From Takifugu bimaculatus (taxonomy: Eukaryota > Chordata > Actinopteri > Tetraodontiformes > Tetraodontidae), in the NCBI GenBank assembly GCA_004026145.2, contig CP034994.1, forward strand, positions 17,111,400-17,175,399: a stretch of 64,000 nucleotides of DNA, in the 5' to 3' direction. A program made the position numbers and the translations under genes. Below, one piece after another: positions 1 through 11,583 of this stretch. Every line of letters begins with the position of its first letter. Position 1 is the first letter of the stretch. The notes beneath the pieces are model-generated. The model ran no database searches. It was not told the origin of the DNA and saw nothing but the letters and a program-made list of their open reading frames with translations.

Positions 1-613
1 TCTTCTACAAGTCCTGAAAGTGCAAGAGTGCAACGGTAAACCATCGTAACTAAGATGCAGCAAAATAAGCTTTGGGATTTGGTTGAAAAGCTCCAATTTT
101 CCATTTCTCTGAAGAAAACACAACAAAAGTTCTATTTTGGTCTCATCGTTTCACAAAGCTACGCCTTCCTTGTGCATGTGATCTTTGCTGACAGGCAGCA
201 ATTTTCTTTTGTGTAGTCTAGTAATTTTCTCCCTGTAGTCAGAGTAACAAATGCTGGATAATCTCCACATGGTGGACACATTAAAATATTAGGGATTCCA
301 CAGATAATTTTAACTCTTGACAATTTAATTATATTTTAGTTATATGTGACCACCTGGACTATTGCACAGCCATTGTTTGGACTAAAGCTTTTAATTTTAT
401 TGCATTTGCACATGATTTGTCTGTCTGGGAAATGCATCTCAAACTGATTTCCATATTATTGGTCACTGCAAGACTTTCCCTTTTTTTCCCTTTGTATTTG
501 GTACGGTCCAGTGTGCTCGCTTTTAGCCCCAGGGTGATGGCTCGATGTTAACACACTCGCGTAGCCCCGTCATTATATGAAGGCTGACTTATGTGTGTCT
601 CCTGTTTCTTTAG

Positions 614-2073
614 TGGAAGGAAGCAAAGCCTGACGACCTGATGGATTCTAAACTGAGATGTGCTTTTGAGATGCCTCTAGAAAATGACAAAACTGTAAGT
701 ACTCGTTCTTCGCACATTGTGCTTTTAACAGCCACCATCGATGCAATCGAAGCCAAATAAGGATGAATTCAGTGTGCAGCGTTTCCCCTGTAGTATCCTT
801 AAATTGCACTGTATCCTGCAGCCAGTATGGATTCAGGTCTAGCCAGCCTGTAACAGAGCTCAGTGAGGGAATCTCGAATGCCATGAGATCTTAATCAATA
901 AGCCGGAACGCTATGGAATCAGGGAAACGGCATCTGAGCGGGTCAGAATTTATCTAAAAAACACAAAAGAGTTTGTGAGTCGGTACACGAGGACATTGTG
1001 CGAGGTATTCCCCTTGGGTCGGTGTTTGGTCCAGAACTATTCATCTTATACATCACTGATATCTGAGACATTCCTACTGTTTGCTAATGATACAATTATC
1101 CCGGGGGGGGGAGAATTTATAGCAACTTCTGGCCACAGTCGGAACATACACTTTAAAACTCAAATAATTTGTGTATCTAATAAAAGATTTGCTGCATCAT
1201 CACATTAATATGATAAATTACCCCACAATTATCCAATTAATTTTTTTACGTATATATATTTCAAATAATGAGTCAAAAATCAATACAGATAAACTGCAAC
1301 CCCTTCCAGACTTTAGTGCTTTTAACAGCCTGTGGTGTAGATGTTTTGGCATCGTTTTGTGTCGTCTGTTTCTTCAAAAGAACTTCACAGTCAAATGTTC
1401 AGGTGTTCTTGGTTTGTGTCCATTTTCTCAGTCTCAGTCGCCATCACTGTATCTTGTGTGATGTTATTTCTTCATGGATTCTTTTCACCTCATTTCCCAT
1501 CTTGTCTCTGTATGTCTCCCCACACCTTCAACCCCCCCCCCACCGTCTCTCCACAGCATGAGAGCGAAAGCACCAAAATTGTGTCTTCCTCTGCCCCCTC
1601 TGTTAAGACCGAGCACACCGCACTGCCCAAGTCCACCAGCTCCTCGCTGGACGACGCTGAGGTGAAGAAGATCATGGAGGAGTGCAAGCAGCTGCAGATG
1701 GAGGTGCAGAGGCTACGGGAAGAAAACAAACAGATCAGGGTGAGATGTTCCGAAACAACAGGGTTTTTATATCGGCGTTAGTCCCCCCTCCAGGTTTTGT
1801 TCAGCTTTGAACACGTTATTGGAAATGATGCTGAGAAACAACATTGTGCTTTAAGATGACTCCTCCGGTTCTGTTTGCACTGTTGTCTGATCGCTGCTTC
1901 CATCGCAGGAGGATGATGGACTGAGGAAGAGGAAGATGACCTCAGGTGCTGCTGCTCACTCCTCATCTATGGCGAGCGCTTCCATGACGGAGGAAGGCCT
2001 ATGCACCCGCGTCCTGGCGCTGTGTGTGCTCTTCTTTGTCATCGGAGTCATCATTGGCAAGCTGGTGATGTAA
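614..2073 (+). CDS. vapb: VAMP-associated protein B (VAPB), 3' three coding exons; 5' end outside the window
   Basis: Exons 614-694, 1557-1739 and 1909-2073 (TAA), all phase 0 with GT/AG borders. VAP proteins are tail-anchored ER membrane proteins. Their N-terminal MSP domain recruits FFAT-motif partners at membrane contact sites for lipid transfer. Here the MSP domain is upstream of the window, apart from its tail (WKEAKPDDLMDSKLRC). Next come a serine-rich linker, a coiled coil (SLDDAEVKKIMEECKQLQ, ending REENKQIR) and a C-terminal TM anchor (VLALCVLFFVIGVIIGKLVM) with the GxxxG-type dimer motif region. VKKIMEEC and VIIGK fit VAPB better than VAPA. The first intron here carries a dead reverse-transcriptase fragment. 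The product call is confident; A versus B paralogue is fairly confident. Confidence 0.93.
996..1215 (+). mobile_element. Degenerate non-LTR retrotransposon reverse-transcriptase fragment
   Basis: One frame reads GIPLGSVFGPELFILYITDI followed by a stop. After a frame change it reads TFLLFANDTII. These are recognisable decayed forms of the RT motifs G(V/I)PQGS-LGPLLF-LYINDI and FADDT of fish LINEs; the catalytic YADD/FADD is FAND here. It lies in a vapb intron, has frameshifts and stops, and cannot be functional. The clade is not assigned. Confidence 0.6.
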
Positions 2074-3423
2074 AGACGGACAGAACAGTGACGGACGAAC
2101 AGACCATGTGCTCGAGGATGTGAATGATCTTGGTTACAGGGAGGTCTTCTGCTCTTTTGTTTGTTTGTTTGTTTTTTAACATACAAGGCAATATCATTTT
2201 GGCAATTTAAAGCAAAAGGTGATTCCCAAGATAACCTGAGTGTTTCTGTCAGCTCTTCTGTTCCAGTTTTTCAAGCATCTTTAATCTGGTCTTCTCCGTC
2301 CATCCACTTTCCCTAAATGATCTTCCAAAAACTTTGCACCCTTATGCTGGCTGAATGTCTGAAGTCCTCACTGGTTATTTATTAATGCTTACATATTAAA
2401 ATATTTCCTCCATCACATTGTAAGAGCGATTTAACACTACTCTTGTCTGACCTGTTGCTGATATTTTTTCGCTGAGCCGTCAGTGAAAGCCTCAATCTCT
2501 TGTCATCTTCACAGTGTTTGGTAATCGTACATGCCAGTAGAAGTCCTGCCTGTGTCTTGTGTTCTTTTTTTTCTTTTTTTTTCTCCCAGGGTTTTTGGGG
2601 GTTCGTTTTGTGGAGAACTCAACACTGAATTCATTGGCAGATGTAGAACAGCGGAGAAGGTTCGAAATGTCATTTACAAAGTTTTTTTTTTTTTAATCCA
2701 ACAGAAAAATGTCACATCTCATAGACAAGAGTAATCAGCAAATGTCCACTGTATCCAGCATATGAGCATATTGTAACATTCTTATGAGAATAATTAAGAT
2801 GATTGGGTACAAGATGAGCTAATTTAATCAATCACAATCCCTCGTTTTCCAATCCCTCCGTGCAGCGACGCAGACCATTTAAACCCACCAGAGAATATAA
2901 CAGTATCTTTGTCCACATTATTTACCTTTACCCATGGAGTATCACATCACATTCTCTAGTGTAATGCAACAAATAATTCTTATGCTAGTCACAGTGCTCC
3001 TGTTTATAATAATGCACTCTATTTAAATGTCCATTCTGCAATCTGCATGAAACAATTATTTTGAGTGTTATGAGCATACACTGCTTTAAGGGACCATCTT
3101 TAGTCTGGTTTACCATTTCTTTTATTTCTTTGTCCCTTTTGGGGGTTGAGGTGATGGGTGACACGTCTGTATTACTGTCTTGTGATCATCAGGGCAGTTT
3201 AAAAAAAAACAACAAAAAAACGAATTACTGGTACTTCTGTATTTTTTTTTTGTCTGAAGATGCAGGGGCATATGAGTGGTTGGAATAAGGACTAACCTGT
3301 GAATACACACTACACTGAAGAAAATATGACATTGACGCTTTAGACCAGACCATCCAAGCAATGATACAGTTTCAATGTAAGCTCACAGTAATTGGATACT
3401 CTTTTGTATGTACATAAAATAAA
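2074..3423 (+). other. vapb: Probable vapb 3' UTR
   Basis: A long AT-rich stretch follows the vapb stop, with no credible coding exon. AATAAA at 3418-3423 is the best polyadenylation signal in the interval and would give a 1.3 kb 3' UTR. T-runs occur near 2565-2583 and 2684-2694, and an A-rich run near 3200-3220. Confidence 0.5.
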
Positions 3424-3913
3424 GGACGTTAAAACTGATAACTGGCATTCATCAACGCACTAATAGAGGAAGATTATAGCTGAACCGCCATGGACCGTGT
3501 AGCATCAAAAAGAATTAAAATGCATAACCCCACCGACTTTTGGTCTTTGTTTTGATGTAACCAAGCTATAATCAGCTTGTGACCAATTTCCAGTAAAAAA
3601 AAAATCAGTCAATCTCAGGGTCTAGGGGTCACCATATATTATAATGCTGCCCTGGTTCAGAAAATAAAGAAGTTATGAATACTGGTAACATAAATAAATC
3701 TTTGCCATGTTAGAAGGTGACCTCACACAGAGAACACACTCAAGAAATACACACACTCTCTGTACCCTTTGTTTTTTTCAAGTAACAAAATCTTCCCCAG
3801 ATTATAAATTCAACCCTCAAGCCAAGGTAAAATAGAATTTACCGGTAATTAAAATGAAATCTGTCCAGAAAAAATATTATAGAGATATACATCTTGAAAG
3901 TGAGAGACACATA

Positions 3914-4240
3914 CAGTTGTGTCCAAAATAATAGCAGTCCAACATGACTAACCAGATCAATTGGCGTTTTTGGTATAAATCATATTATTACATGGCAAAT
4001 AAGTTACCAGTAGGTGTACTAGAGTCAGCGAAACCAACAGACCCAACATTGATGATATGAATGCTCCCGAGTCTGTGTACCTGTTTGTCCACTGTGTTAT
4101 GGAGGATGATAGAAGGATCTTCCTTGGGAACAGCTGACTTCCCTACTCGTTTTCGACACATAACTTCACTGTTAATTAATAGAGTGAAAATTGGCAATTT
4201 GGCAAATAAATAGGCAAATTGACATAATCTCTGCTAAAGA
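3914..4240. mobile_element. Non-autonomous DNA-transposon-like repeat
   Basis: The segment opens with CAGTTGTGTCCAAAATAATA, a terminus I recognise from DNA-transposon repeats common in fish genomes. It contains no long ORF. Part of it (4108-4179) recurs in a chmp4b intron. I could not find the opposite terminal repeat, so the boundary and family are uncertain. Confidence 0.4.
4108..4179 (+). repeat. 72-bp dispersed repeat, copy 1
   Basis: This segment (GATAGAAGGATCTTCCTTGG onward to the TTAATTAA end) recurs with few differences at 6389-6462. The spacing between copies is about 2.3 kb, so the pair brackets chmp4b exons 1-3. Confidence 0.75.
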
Positions 4241-4550
4241 ATCCCACAAAACCGTCACTGCGGTGGGTTACATCCATATGATGGGGTGGGAATGAGTGAT
4301 GGTGCAACAGCAGAAATAAAAAAAACACTGGATTGCATTCTTGCCCGAGGAAATTTATAAAATCAATATTTTTCATGAGGCATATAGAATATGGAAATCT
4401 AGCTTAATTGTTATTGTTTACTTCAGAGGAGTGTGCAAAAGTTCAACAGGACAGATTTTCTTTGATGGCTAGCGTTAAGTATAATTGATGATACCCCATT
4501 TGTCCAGTAGGGGGGGTTAACGTGCCAAAGCGTCACAGTACAACTTCCGC

Positions 4551-4563
4551 TGACGTGACGTCA
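4551..4563 (+). promoter_or_regulatory. chmp4b: CRE-like element in the chmp4b promoter
   Basis: A perfect TGACGTCA palindrome (4556-4563) overlaps TGACGTGACG and lies about 145 bp before the chmp4b start codon, next to an ETS-like CTTCCG. There is no TATA box, as is typical of a housekeeping gene. CREB/ATF binding is an inference from the motif. Confidence 0.5.
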
Positions 4564-4703
4564 TTAGGCCTTATTCAGGAAGTCGCAAAAATATCAACAA
4601 CCCGTTTTCTCAACAAGATAGCTTAGCGTCGAGCACTGCGTGGCGTTATTGGGCGATTTACAGATTTTATTTTTTATAATTGGAAGACGATAGCCTCCTA
4701 GAT

Positions 4704-7423
4704 ATGTCATTGTTAAGCAAAATATTTGGAGGAGGAAAAGGAGCAAAGGCGCCGAGTCCACAGGAGGCGATCCAGAAACTCCGAGAGACGGAGGACATGC
4801 TAACGAAGAAACAGGAAATGTTGGAGAATAAAATCGAACAGGAACTTCAAACAGCCAAGAAAAATGGCACGAAAAACAAGCGAGGTGGGTTACTGCAACA
4901 TAACCTATTGGCAATTATGTGTTATATGTCTGTTAGCATGCGTGCTAGTTGTCTCCGTGTGTTGTACCTGCTAGTAATGTAAACGAATGTGGTCTTGCGA
5001 GATAATTTTTATAGATATGTATTTATATTTATATTATCTTTATTTTTCCTCCCTTCCTTTACCATTTTAATGATTTAGCCTTCTTTGTGTGTTGCGCAAA
5101 CGTCCACATAGTGACTTTGATCGATCACTAAGGGTAATCTGTAAAAAAACAAAAACAAGAAAAACAGTTCCTTATGTCTCATTATGGTTTGGCCAATGTA
5201 GTGACATATATTTACGTGACTGTTCGTGTGTTGTCACATCCCTCCGGGCCTAAAACTGCCCTAGTGGGGGGCAAAGTAGCAATAGAAACCTGGCAGTATT
5301 TGTCATATTGCAGTAAAAACACTATTCACCTGTTCATCGTGATATTAAAGTAGAGTAATTCGTGGTCAGGGTTAACAATGGCTTTATTCATAACCTCCAC
5401 ACGGGGGGGGGGGCACTTTGTTTCGCTGTTATTACACTTATTTAATGTGATATGCATATCACTACAGCATGAATGGTCTAAATTCAATTAGTTCTAATTT
5501 TTAGACTTCTCTGGTCAGCCAAGTAAAATGAATAAGCTTCTTCTCATTGTCCTCTTTGAAAATCTAAAGTTACTAGTGTTTAGCCAAGCACAGTGCCTTC
5601 CTGAACTAGTAACGTTTTAATTCTGGTATAAGAAAACTGATTTCACATGACATGATTCCTGCCGTTTGTTAATATTCATACTCATTCCTTATACTCTGTC
5701 CTGTCCCCCTCAGCGGCACTGCAAGCCTTAAAAAGAAAGAAGCGCTATGAGAAACAGCTCGCCCAGATTGATGGAACGCTGTCGACCATCGAGTTCCAGA
5801 GAGAAGCTTTAGAGAACGCCAACACCAGCACTGAGGTGCTCAAGAACATGGGCTTTGCTGCCAAGGCCTTGAAAGCTGCCCATAAAGACTTGTAAGGACC
5901 ATTCTTGTTTCGACATTTTATTATCTACTAAACCGATGCTGCAGTCAATGCTGGATCAATATAAATATTGAAGAACATGGTTTGTTGCTGAGAAGGATAT
6001 ATCCTTATATCTGATTAACAGTAAAAGCACATAGTTTATACTGTGCTTGACAGCATCCCTTAAGCAGCAGTTGTTCTGACTTTTCATGAAGGTATGTAGC
6101 CAAATGAGGTTTGATTTTACTCATAAGCACTGTCCACTAACCTGTTGTTTCAGGGACATTGACAAAGTGGATGATCTAATGCAGGACATCACAGAACAGC
6201 AGGAGCTGGCTCAGGAAATCTCTGACGCAATCTCCAAACCCGTTGGGTTGGGTGAACAGTTTGATGAGGTGGGTGAGAGAGTTCACACAATATAGCTCTG
6301 CCCATAGACTTTTAGGTAAAGGCTTCCATAAATGTTTCACACACCTGTTTCACTCTGCTGTCATGAGCCAGAGACAATGAACCCATCTGATAGAAGGATC
6401 TTCCTTGGGAACAGCTGACTTCCTTACTCATGTGTTCGACTCATAACTTCACTGTTAATTAAAGTAATAGGATTTATTGGGCAACATTAAGATCCCAGCA
6501 AAGTTTGCATAAATGTGTTTGTGGTGTTCTTTAAAGCGTGACTAATGACTCGCACATGTCGATTCTTTTGTCAGGATGACCTGATGGCCGAGCTGGATGA
6601 GCTGGTACAGCTTGAGTTAGACCAAAGCTTGCTGGATATTGAGGGAACAGAGAATGTTCCCCTCCCCAATGTGCCTTCAGCATCATTACCTTCCAGACCC
6701 GGTAAGAGTATGAAATGAGATACTTTCAAGTGTATGTTTGGTAGAGATTTCCAACTGTTCTGATTAGGGTGGCAAGATATCCATAAAAATCGGCTAAATC
6801 TGTTTTGAGGACACAATATTAGATTAGATTAGATTCAACTTTATTGTCATTGACACATGTCACAAGTACAAGGCAACGAAATGCAGGTTAGCATCTAACC
6901 AGAAGTGCTTAAGTAGCAAATAAAACTGTGATGGGAATATACAATATATACACACAATGATATATGTTTATGATATCAATCTATACTGTTTGTATCTACA
7001 GAGTTCACAGATATGTAAAGGGTATATAAAAGTCATTGCAACCAAGATAAATATATATACAGGCTGTAACTATGGTGCTGAATTTCCTACAGGATCAATA
7101 GAGATTATTTATGCAGTTTTTAACTATGTGTATGTTTTAACTATACAATAATGATAAAGTATGGTAAAAATGTGCAAAGTATGGAAAGCAGTGCAAATAA
7201 CCGGATGTGGGTAGTGCAAATAACAGATGTAAATAGTGCAATTATTGTAACAGATGTAATCAGTGCAAATAGAGTGAATGTACAATCAGTCAGTCCAGAT
7301 ATTCAAGATCTAATCTTGTTTCAATGTCTGTTAACTCTGTTTGTTCCGACCTTAATAGCCAAGAAAGAAGAGGACGACGACGGAATGGAGGATCTTCAGC
7401 GCTGGGCAATGGAAGCCATATAG
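4704..7423 (+). CDS. chmp4b: Charged multivesicular body protein 4b-like (ESCRT-III Snf7 subunit)
   Basis: Exons 4704-4884, 5714-5891, 6154-6268, 6575-6701 and 7359-7423 (TAG) join in phase into about 221 codons, the usual CHMP4 length. CHMP4/Snf7 polymerises into the ESCRT-III filament that drives vesicle budding into multivesicular bodies, cytokinetic abscission and membrane repair. Seen: a short N-terminal amphipathic start (MSLLSKIF), the basic helix hairpin with GTKNKRAALQALKRKKRYEK, the nearly invariant TLSTIEFQREALENAN core, an acidic autoinhibitory half (FDEDDLMAELDEL), the proline linker VPLPNVPSASLPSRP, and a C-terminal helix with L/W residues (MEDLQRWAMEAI) at the ALIX-binding position. 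The start is the first ATG giving the canonical N-terminus. The linker and insert favour 4b over 4c, but which fish paralogue it is remains open. Confidence 0.92.
6389..6462 (+). repeat. 72-bp dispersed repeat, copy 2
   Basis: Partner of 4108-4179, located in chmp4b intron 3. It differs by a few substitutions and a 2-bp indel (TTACTCATG versus CTACTCG). No coding content. Confidence 0.75.
6815..7310. repeat. Interspersed repeat in the last chmp4b intron
   Basis: It starts with an ATTAG/ATTCAACTTTATTGTCATTG stretch and continues with ACAAGGCAACGAAATGCAG and GCATCTAACCAGAAGTGC. These resemble 3' tails of common fish non-LTR elements or SINEs. Short internal reiterations of AATAACAGATGTAAATAGTG follow at 7190-7275. 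The family cannot be named from sequence alone. Confidence 0.45.
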
Positions 7424-8245
7424 ATGGCAGATCTGCCACAGGATACCTGCTTTAGAGAGGGTAGAGGAAGGCCTACAACATGGGAATGAATGGACTGATA
7501 AACACATGTGTGAATGTCTTCCTGTGTCTGAGGGAACTGACCATCAGAACTATGTATCACATTTACATAGCAACAACGCCGATATCCTTACTGTCCTGAG
7601 CCCTTCACAAGTCCAGATCTCTACTGGTGTATCTTCAGAAAGGTACACAACATGATTTTCTTTGGAAAACTAGCACTTCATTGTCCAGCCTGCTCTGTAA
7701 AGTTCTGCAGTTTGATAAAGGATAGAGGATCTGCAGGGTGACGCCACCGCAGAAGACGTACAGTTACTGTAAAGACCTGTTTACAATTGACATATTTATC
7801 TGCATATTTATGCTGTTAAACTTTGTGTATGTTCAGGAAATCTTATTTTTCCTAATCTAAGAGTAGAATGGGGTGAGGTGTGAATCAAAGGTGTTTGCTG
7901 TAGTTGGAGCCCATCTTGACTCCACTTGCCTTCACCCTTCTTTTTGTGTCCTGCTGCCATTTCAGCAACTGCTTCCCTCAAATGTATTATTTGTTTTGTT
8001 ATTTTAGGTAACTATCCCAAGTGCGTGCATGTATGTGTGTGAGGTTTTACGTGCTGCTGTCAAGGCTGTGTAAAGGTCAAAGTGGGAAGTCATGATGCAG
8101 ATGACAACACACTGAATGAGAGAACTTTCATTTTTTTCTGTTTCAGAGTGTATGTTTAAAGTTTATTATATCATAAAGTGGGGTCGCAGCTTAACAAGGA
8201 GCTGTTTACCAGTCGATTTATGACATCTGCATTATAGAAAATAAA
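7424..8245 (+). other. chmp4b: Probable chmp4b 3' UTR
   Basis: Non-coding sequence after the TAG. AATAAA at 8240-8245 is a plausible poly(A) signal. From 8246 to about 8820 I see AT-rich intergenic DNA without genes. Confidence 0.45.
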
Positions 8246-8845
8246 GCTAATCCCATTCTTTTTAACATAACAAAGATTGACATGCAAGCTTGTTTGCATT
8301 TCTGATGTTTTATTTATGCAGCTGAGAGTATTTGAACATCAATAAAGGTTTTCATTTATTTCATAGTATTCGTATACGTTGGTACTCAATGTGCCAGGTG
8401 CCGAACTTGCAAATTCCTCACATTGAATGCAGGGTGCTGGGCCCTGCACATGCATATATGGGTCGTTTTAACACTTGGAGTGATAATCGGACGAAATCAC
8501 CAAATTCTCAATTTCCTGCCTGGAGATGCCTTGTAAGGTCTTTATCAACGACAGGTAAAAAATGATAAAAAAGAAAATCTGTGTCTTTAAAGTGATAGAT
8601 TCATAAAATGTTGGGGAAAATTAAACTCATGCACTACACTTGATAGGCTGTCAATGCCAATTCGACATGAATAATGATAACTAAATAATTCAACAATTAA
8701 ATAAATTATCCAATAGTGTATTTATGCTTTTAGTTTTCGCCCTCGATAAACAGCATCCTGCCGGTAATCATAGCATTCACATTGTAACTGTGAATATCCA
8801 CGTTTAAATTTTAAACGTAAACGTCGTTGCTAGGTTACAGAAGAG

Positions 8846-8853
8846 TATAAAAG
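8846..8853 (+). promoter_or_regulatory. TATA box of the makorin-like gene
   Basis: TATAAAAG lies 109 bp before the start codon (8962), placing transcription initiation near 8876. This is the only clear TATA box ahead of a gene in the window. It suggests regulated or tissue-restricted expression, unlike the TATA-less neighbours. Confidence 0.6.
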
Positions 8854-8961
8854 CAGCGGTTGGACTTGACTTCAGGGCTTTCACCGTTCCAGGCAGCTGC
8901 TGATTCCCCCACAGAGAGAGAGCACAAACTTACAGAGGTTTTAAAGGAAAAGGTCACCAAG

Positions 8962-9533
8962 ATGGCCAGAAACTACACTGACCCCAGCATCTGCCGGTAA
9001 AATCCGAATTAATAAGAACATGATTCGGTTTGTGAATGTCTGTAAAGATACGAATGTTGTACTTAAGCAGGTAAAGTAGGCGAGTCTTGATCGTCTTTAA
9101 AACGGTTACAACTGTAGATATTTTATAAAACTCTTTGACGGGACAAAGGACGAGGGTTTATATCGTGTGGAACAGCGCTACAACAGCCGCTAAAAGTGAT
9201 TAATATGTAGAAACTTTAGTGAATGGAATAGGATAGAATTTCTGCATGGTTTGTTTTGGTAGTCTTAGTTTATTTAGGCGATAATAACGCGTAAAGATGT
9301 AAAGTTCATGAATGTGCTTCGTGTTAAAGTCAAGGACACATCCAAAGTAACTTGATTGGTTCTGACTCTGACTGGACAAATTATATGTTAAGATTAAAAT
9401 TAAGATTAAGATGAACTTTATTCATCCCGTGGGGAAATTGAATTATAGTAGCAGCCTATGCAAAGTATAGAGACAGAATAAATAAATACAGATAAGATTA
9501 GAACGTTATAAGCATATATACAGCATTATATTA

Positions 9534-9565
<32 letters not shown>

Positions 9566-10574
9566 CACATAATATAATATATACATATTATAAGTATGTT
9601 ACGTCCAATCAGTCAAATTGAGCTTCTTATTTTGAAAATTTTACATTGACTTAATTCTGCTCCACAATATATGCAATATATAAAATGATATATTAAAATA
9701 TTTAAATTACAGATATTTCCTCAGAGGTCACTGTCGATTCGGTGCAGGTTGTTGGTTCAAACATGAAACACCCCTTTGTTGGTATTTCCAGAGAGGAGGT
9801 TGTTTTTATGGACAGAGGTGCAGGTGAGTTCTTCTGTACTGTACAGTTTATTTAATGCATTTGTGTGAAGACTGAGTGAACTGCTACATTAATTGTGATC
9901 GATTTGTTTGTTTTCACTAGATATCGCCACGTTTTGGTCCCAAAAATGGACTTGGCACCTGAGAATCAACCTTCTTCAGATGATGATGCAGCTGCTGCCG
10001 CTAATGATCAGAAGAAAGAGCCAGACGTCACCTGTTCCATATGTATGGAAAACATTTATGAGATGAAAAAAACTTTTGGGATTCTCCCAAATTGTGTCCA
10101 TGCATTCTGTGAACCCTGCATCGTGACCTGGAGACGGATGGACAGATACCGTCCAGATGTTGTAAAGTACGTTTCACCAACATCTAACCTAACTATGAAA
10201 AACCATCAGGAACTGATCACGAACCATCTTTTGTTGACCTCTCAGGGGTTGTCCAGTGTGCAGAGTCCGATCAGATTTTTATGTTCCGAGTGAATCCATG
10301 ATGGAGGGAGAAGAGAAGGAACAGCTGATCATCAGCACCAAGCAGAGATGCAGGTTTGTTGTGAGCTTCAGTTTCCTGAGCATCTGTATTCACTAGAGTT
10401 GGACTCCATGTTAACACAGATGCTTTCCTTCTTTTCCATGCAGGGAAGAGTTCTGCAGCTTTTTTGATGAATCTGGCTTCTGTCCTTTTGAAGAGGATTG
10501 TCGATATTTGACAGCCCGGAGACCCGAGGTCAGTGGAGTCCATGTTGTGTTTAAGGGCTCAGCACCATTAGATG

Positions 10575-10661
<87 letters not shown>

Positions 10662-10898
10662 TGTTTATTCTAATACCTGACATTTGAGTTTCTTTCTCAA
10701 CAGCATCAAGAAGAGGAAGAAGGAGCAGAAGAAGATGACGTTGATGATGAGGATGACGAAGATGAAGAGGATGATGATGAAGATTATGATGATGATGACA
10801 CCAGCGATGAGGATGTACAAGTTTATACAACAGTAATACGCATGGATGAACAGGACCTCCGTGTTTTGTTTATCTTTACAAATTCATACACGCAGTAA
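8962..10898 (+). CDS. Makorin-like RING E3 ubiquitin ligase with CCCH zinc fingers
   Basis: Exons 8962-8996, 9713-9823, 9921-10166, 10246-10353, 10444-10528 and 10704-10898 (TAA) join in phase. Domains in order: CCCH finger 1 (CRYFLRGHCRFGAGCWFKH, C-x7-C-x5-C-x3-H); CCCH finger 2 (CWYFQRGGCFYGQRCRYRH); a C3HC4 RING (CSIC ... PNCVHAFCEPC ... GCPVC); a third CCCH-like segment (CSFFDESGFCPFEEDCRYL) that lacks the final His; then an Asp/Glu tail of about 40 residues. Two CCCH fingers, a RING, then one CCCH is makorin order. Makorins are RNA-binding E3 ligases. It is shorter and more divergent than mkrn1/2, and the makorin-type Cys-His block is not evident. A fish-specific mkrn4-like gene is possible. 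An 81-bp CTG tract lies in the last intron. Confidence 0.78.
9385..9500. repeat. Interspersed repeat tail in makorin-like intron 1
   Basis: GATGAACTTTATTCATCCCG followed by TGGGGAAATTGAATT resembles the widespread fish retroposon tail with ACTTTATTGATCCC..GGGGAAATT. Short TG/TA runs (about 9535-9566) follow. No coding potential. Confidence 0.45.
10578..10658 (+). repeat. Uninterrupted (CTG)27 trinucleotide repeat
   Basis: 81 bp of pure CTG in the last intron of the makorin-like gene, 49 bp past the exon-5 donor and 45 bp before the exon-6 acceptor. On the other strand it reads CAG. A long polyalanine ORF on the minus strand is only an artefact of this tract. Confidence 0.97.
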
Positions 10899-11583
10899 CA
10901 TTAACATAAGGCGAACCGATGCAGATGGTTATAACACTGCATCATGTACATGACATATAGCGGACTGATATGCCATGATTCCCAGATCAGGTCATTCAAC
11001 AGAATTTCAGTAACTAAACTAAACCTGAGACAGGACACAAAATAACATTCCAAACATCGAATTGAATTAAGGTAGAGCAAATAATGTAGATTTAATACTG
11101 AACTGAAAATATGGCAAACATGCACATTAAAACTGCAGATCTTGAGGGTTCATGGGAAGGGGAGGGAATTGGGGGTCTGGGGTGTATAATGTTGAAGAGA
11201 TCTTGGATTAAGTGAGGACTGTAGATTTCCAGGAGGGAGGGACATTTAAGTGAAATGTTTAAAAAATCTTTAAGTTGTGTGGCTGTTGAGTCATTACCAG
11301 ACAGGGGAAAAGATGGATAAACCAAGCAAAATAAGCATTCTGCTTTAGAGAGAAGGATTCTACCAAGAACAGACAACCCTTTGGAGCCAGGTATTAATCA
11401 CACATTTGGTGTTATTTATTTATTTAATGTTTTTAGTTATTAATATTTGGAAGATTACTTTACTGGTAAATTTCCAATTACAGAGTCACAAAAGGAGCTG
11501 CTGGATTCAAGTCCATGGCTTTTACAGTGGAGTAAGTTATCGATTTACAGAAAAAATATTAAAGGAAGAAAAATAACAATAGA

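Noticed and set aside
10411..10830. Minus-strand ORF with a long polyalanine run
   Set aside because: It is the antisense reading of the intronic CTG repeat and the acidic exon of the makorin-like gene; no homology or splice support.
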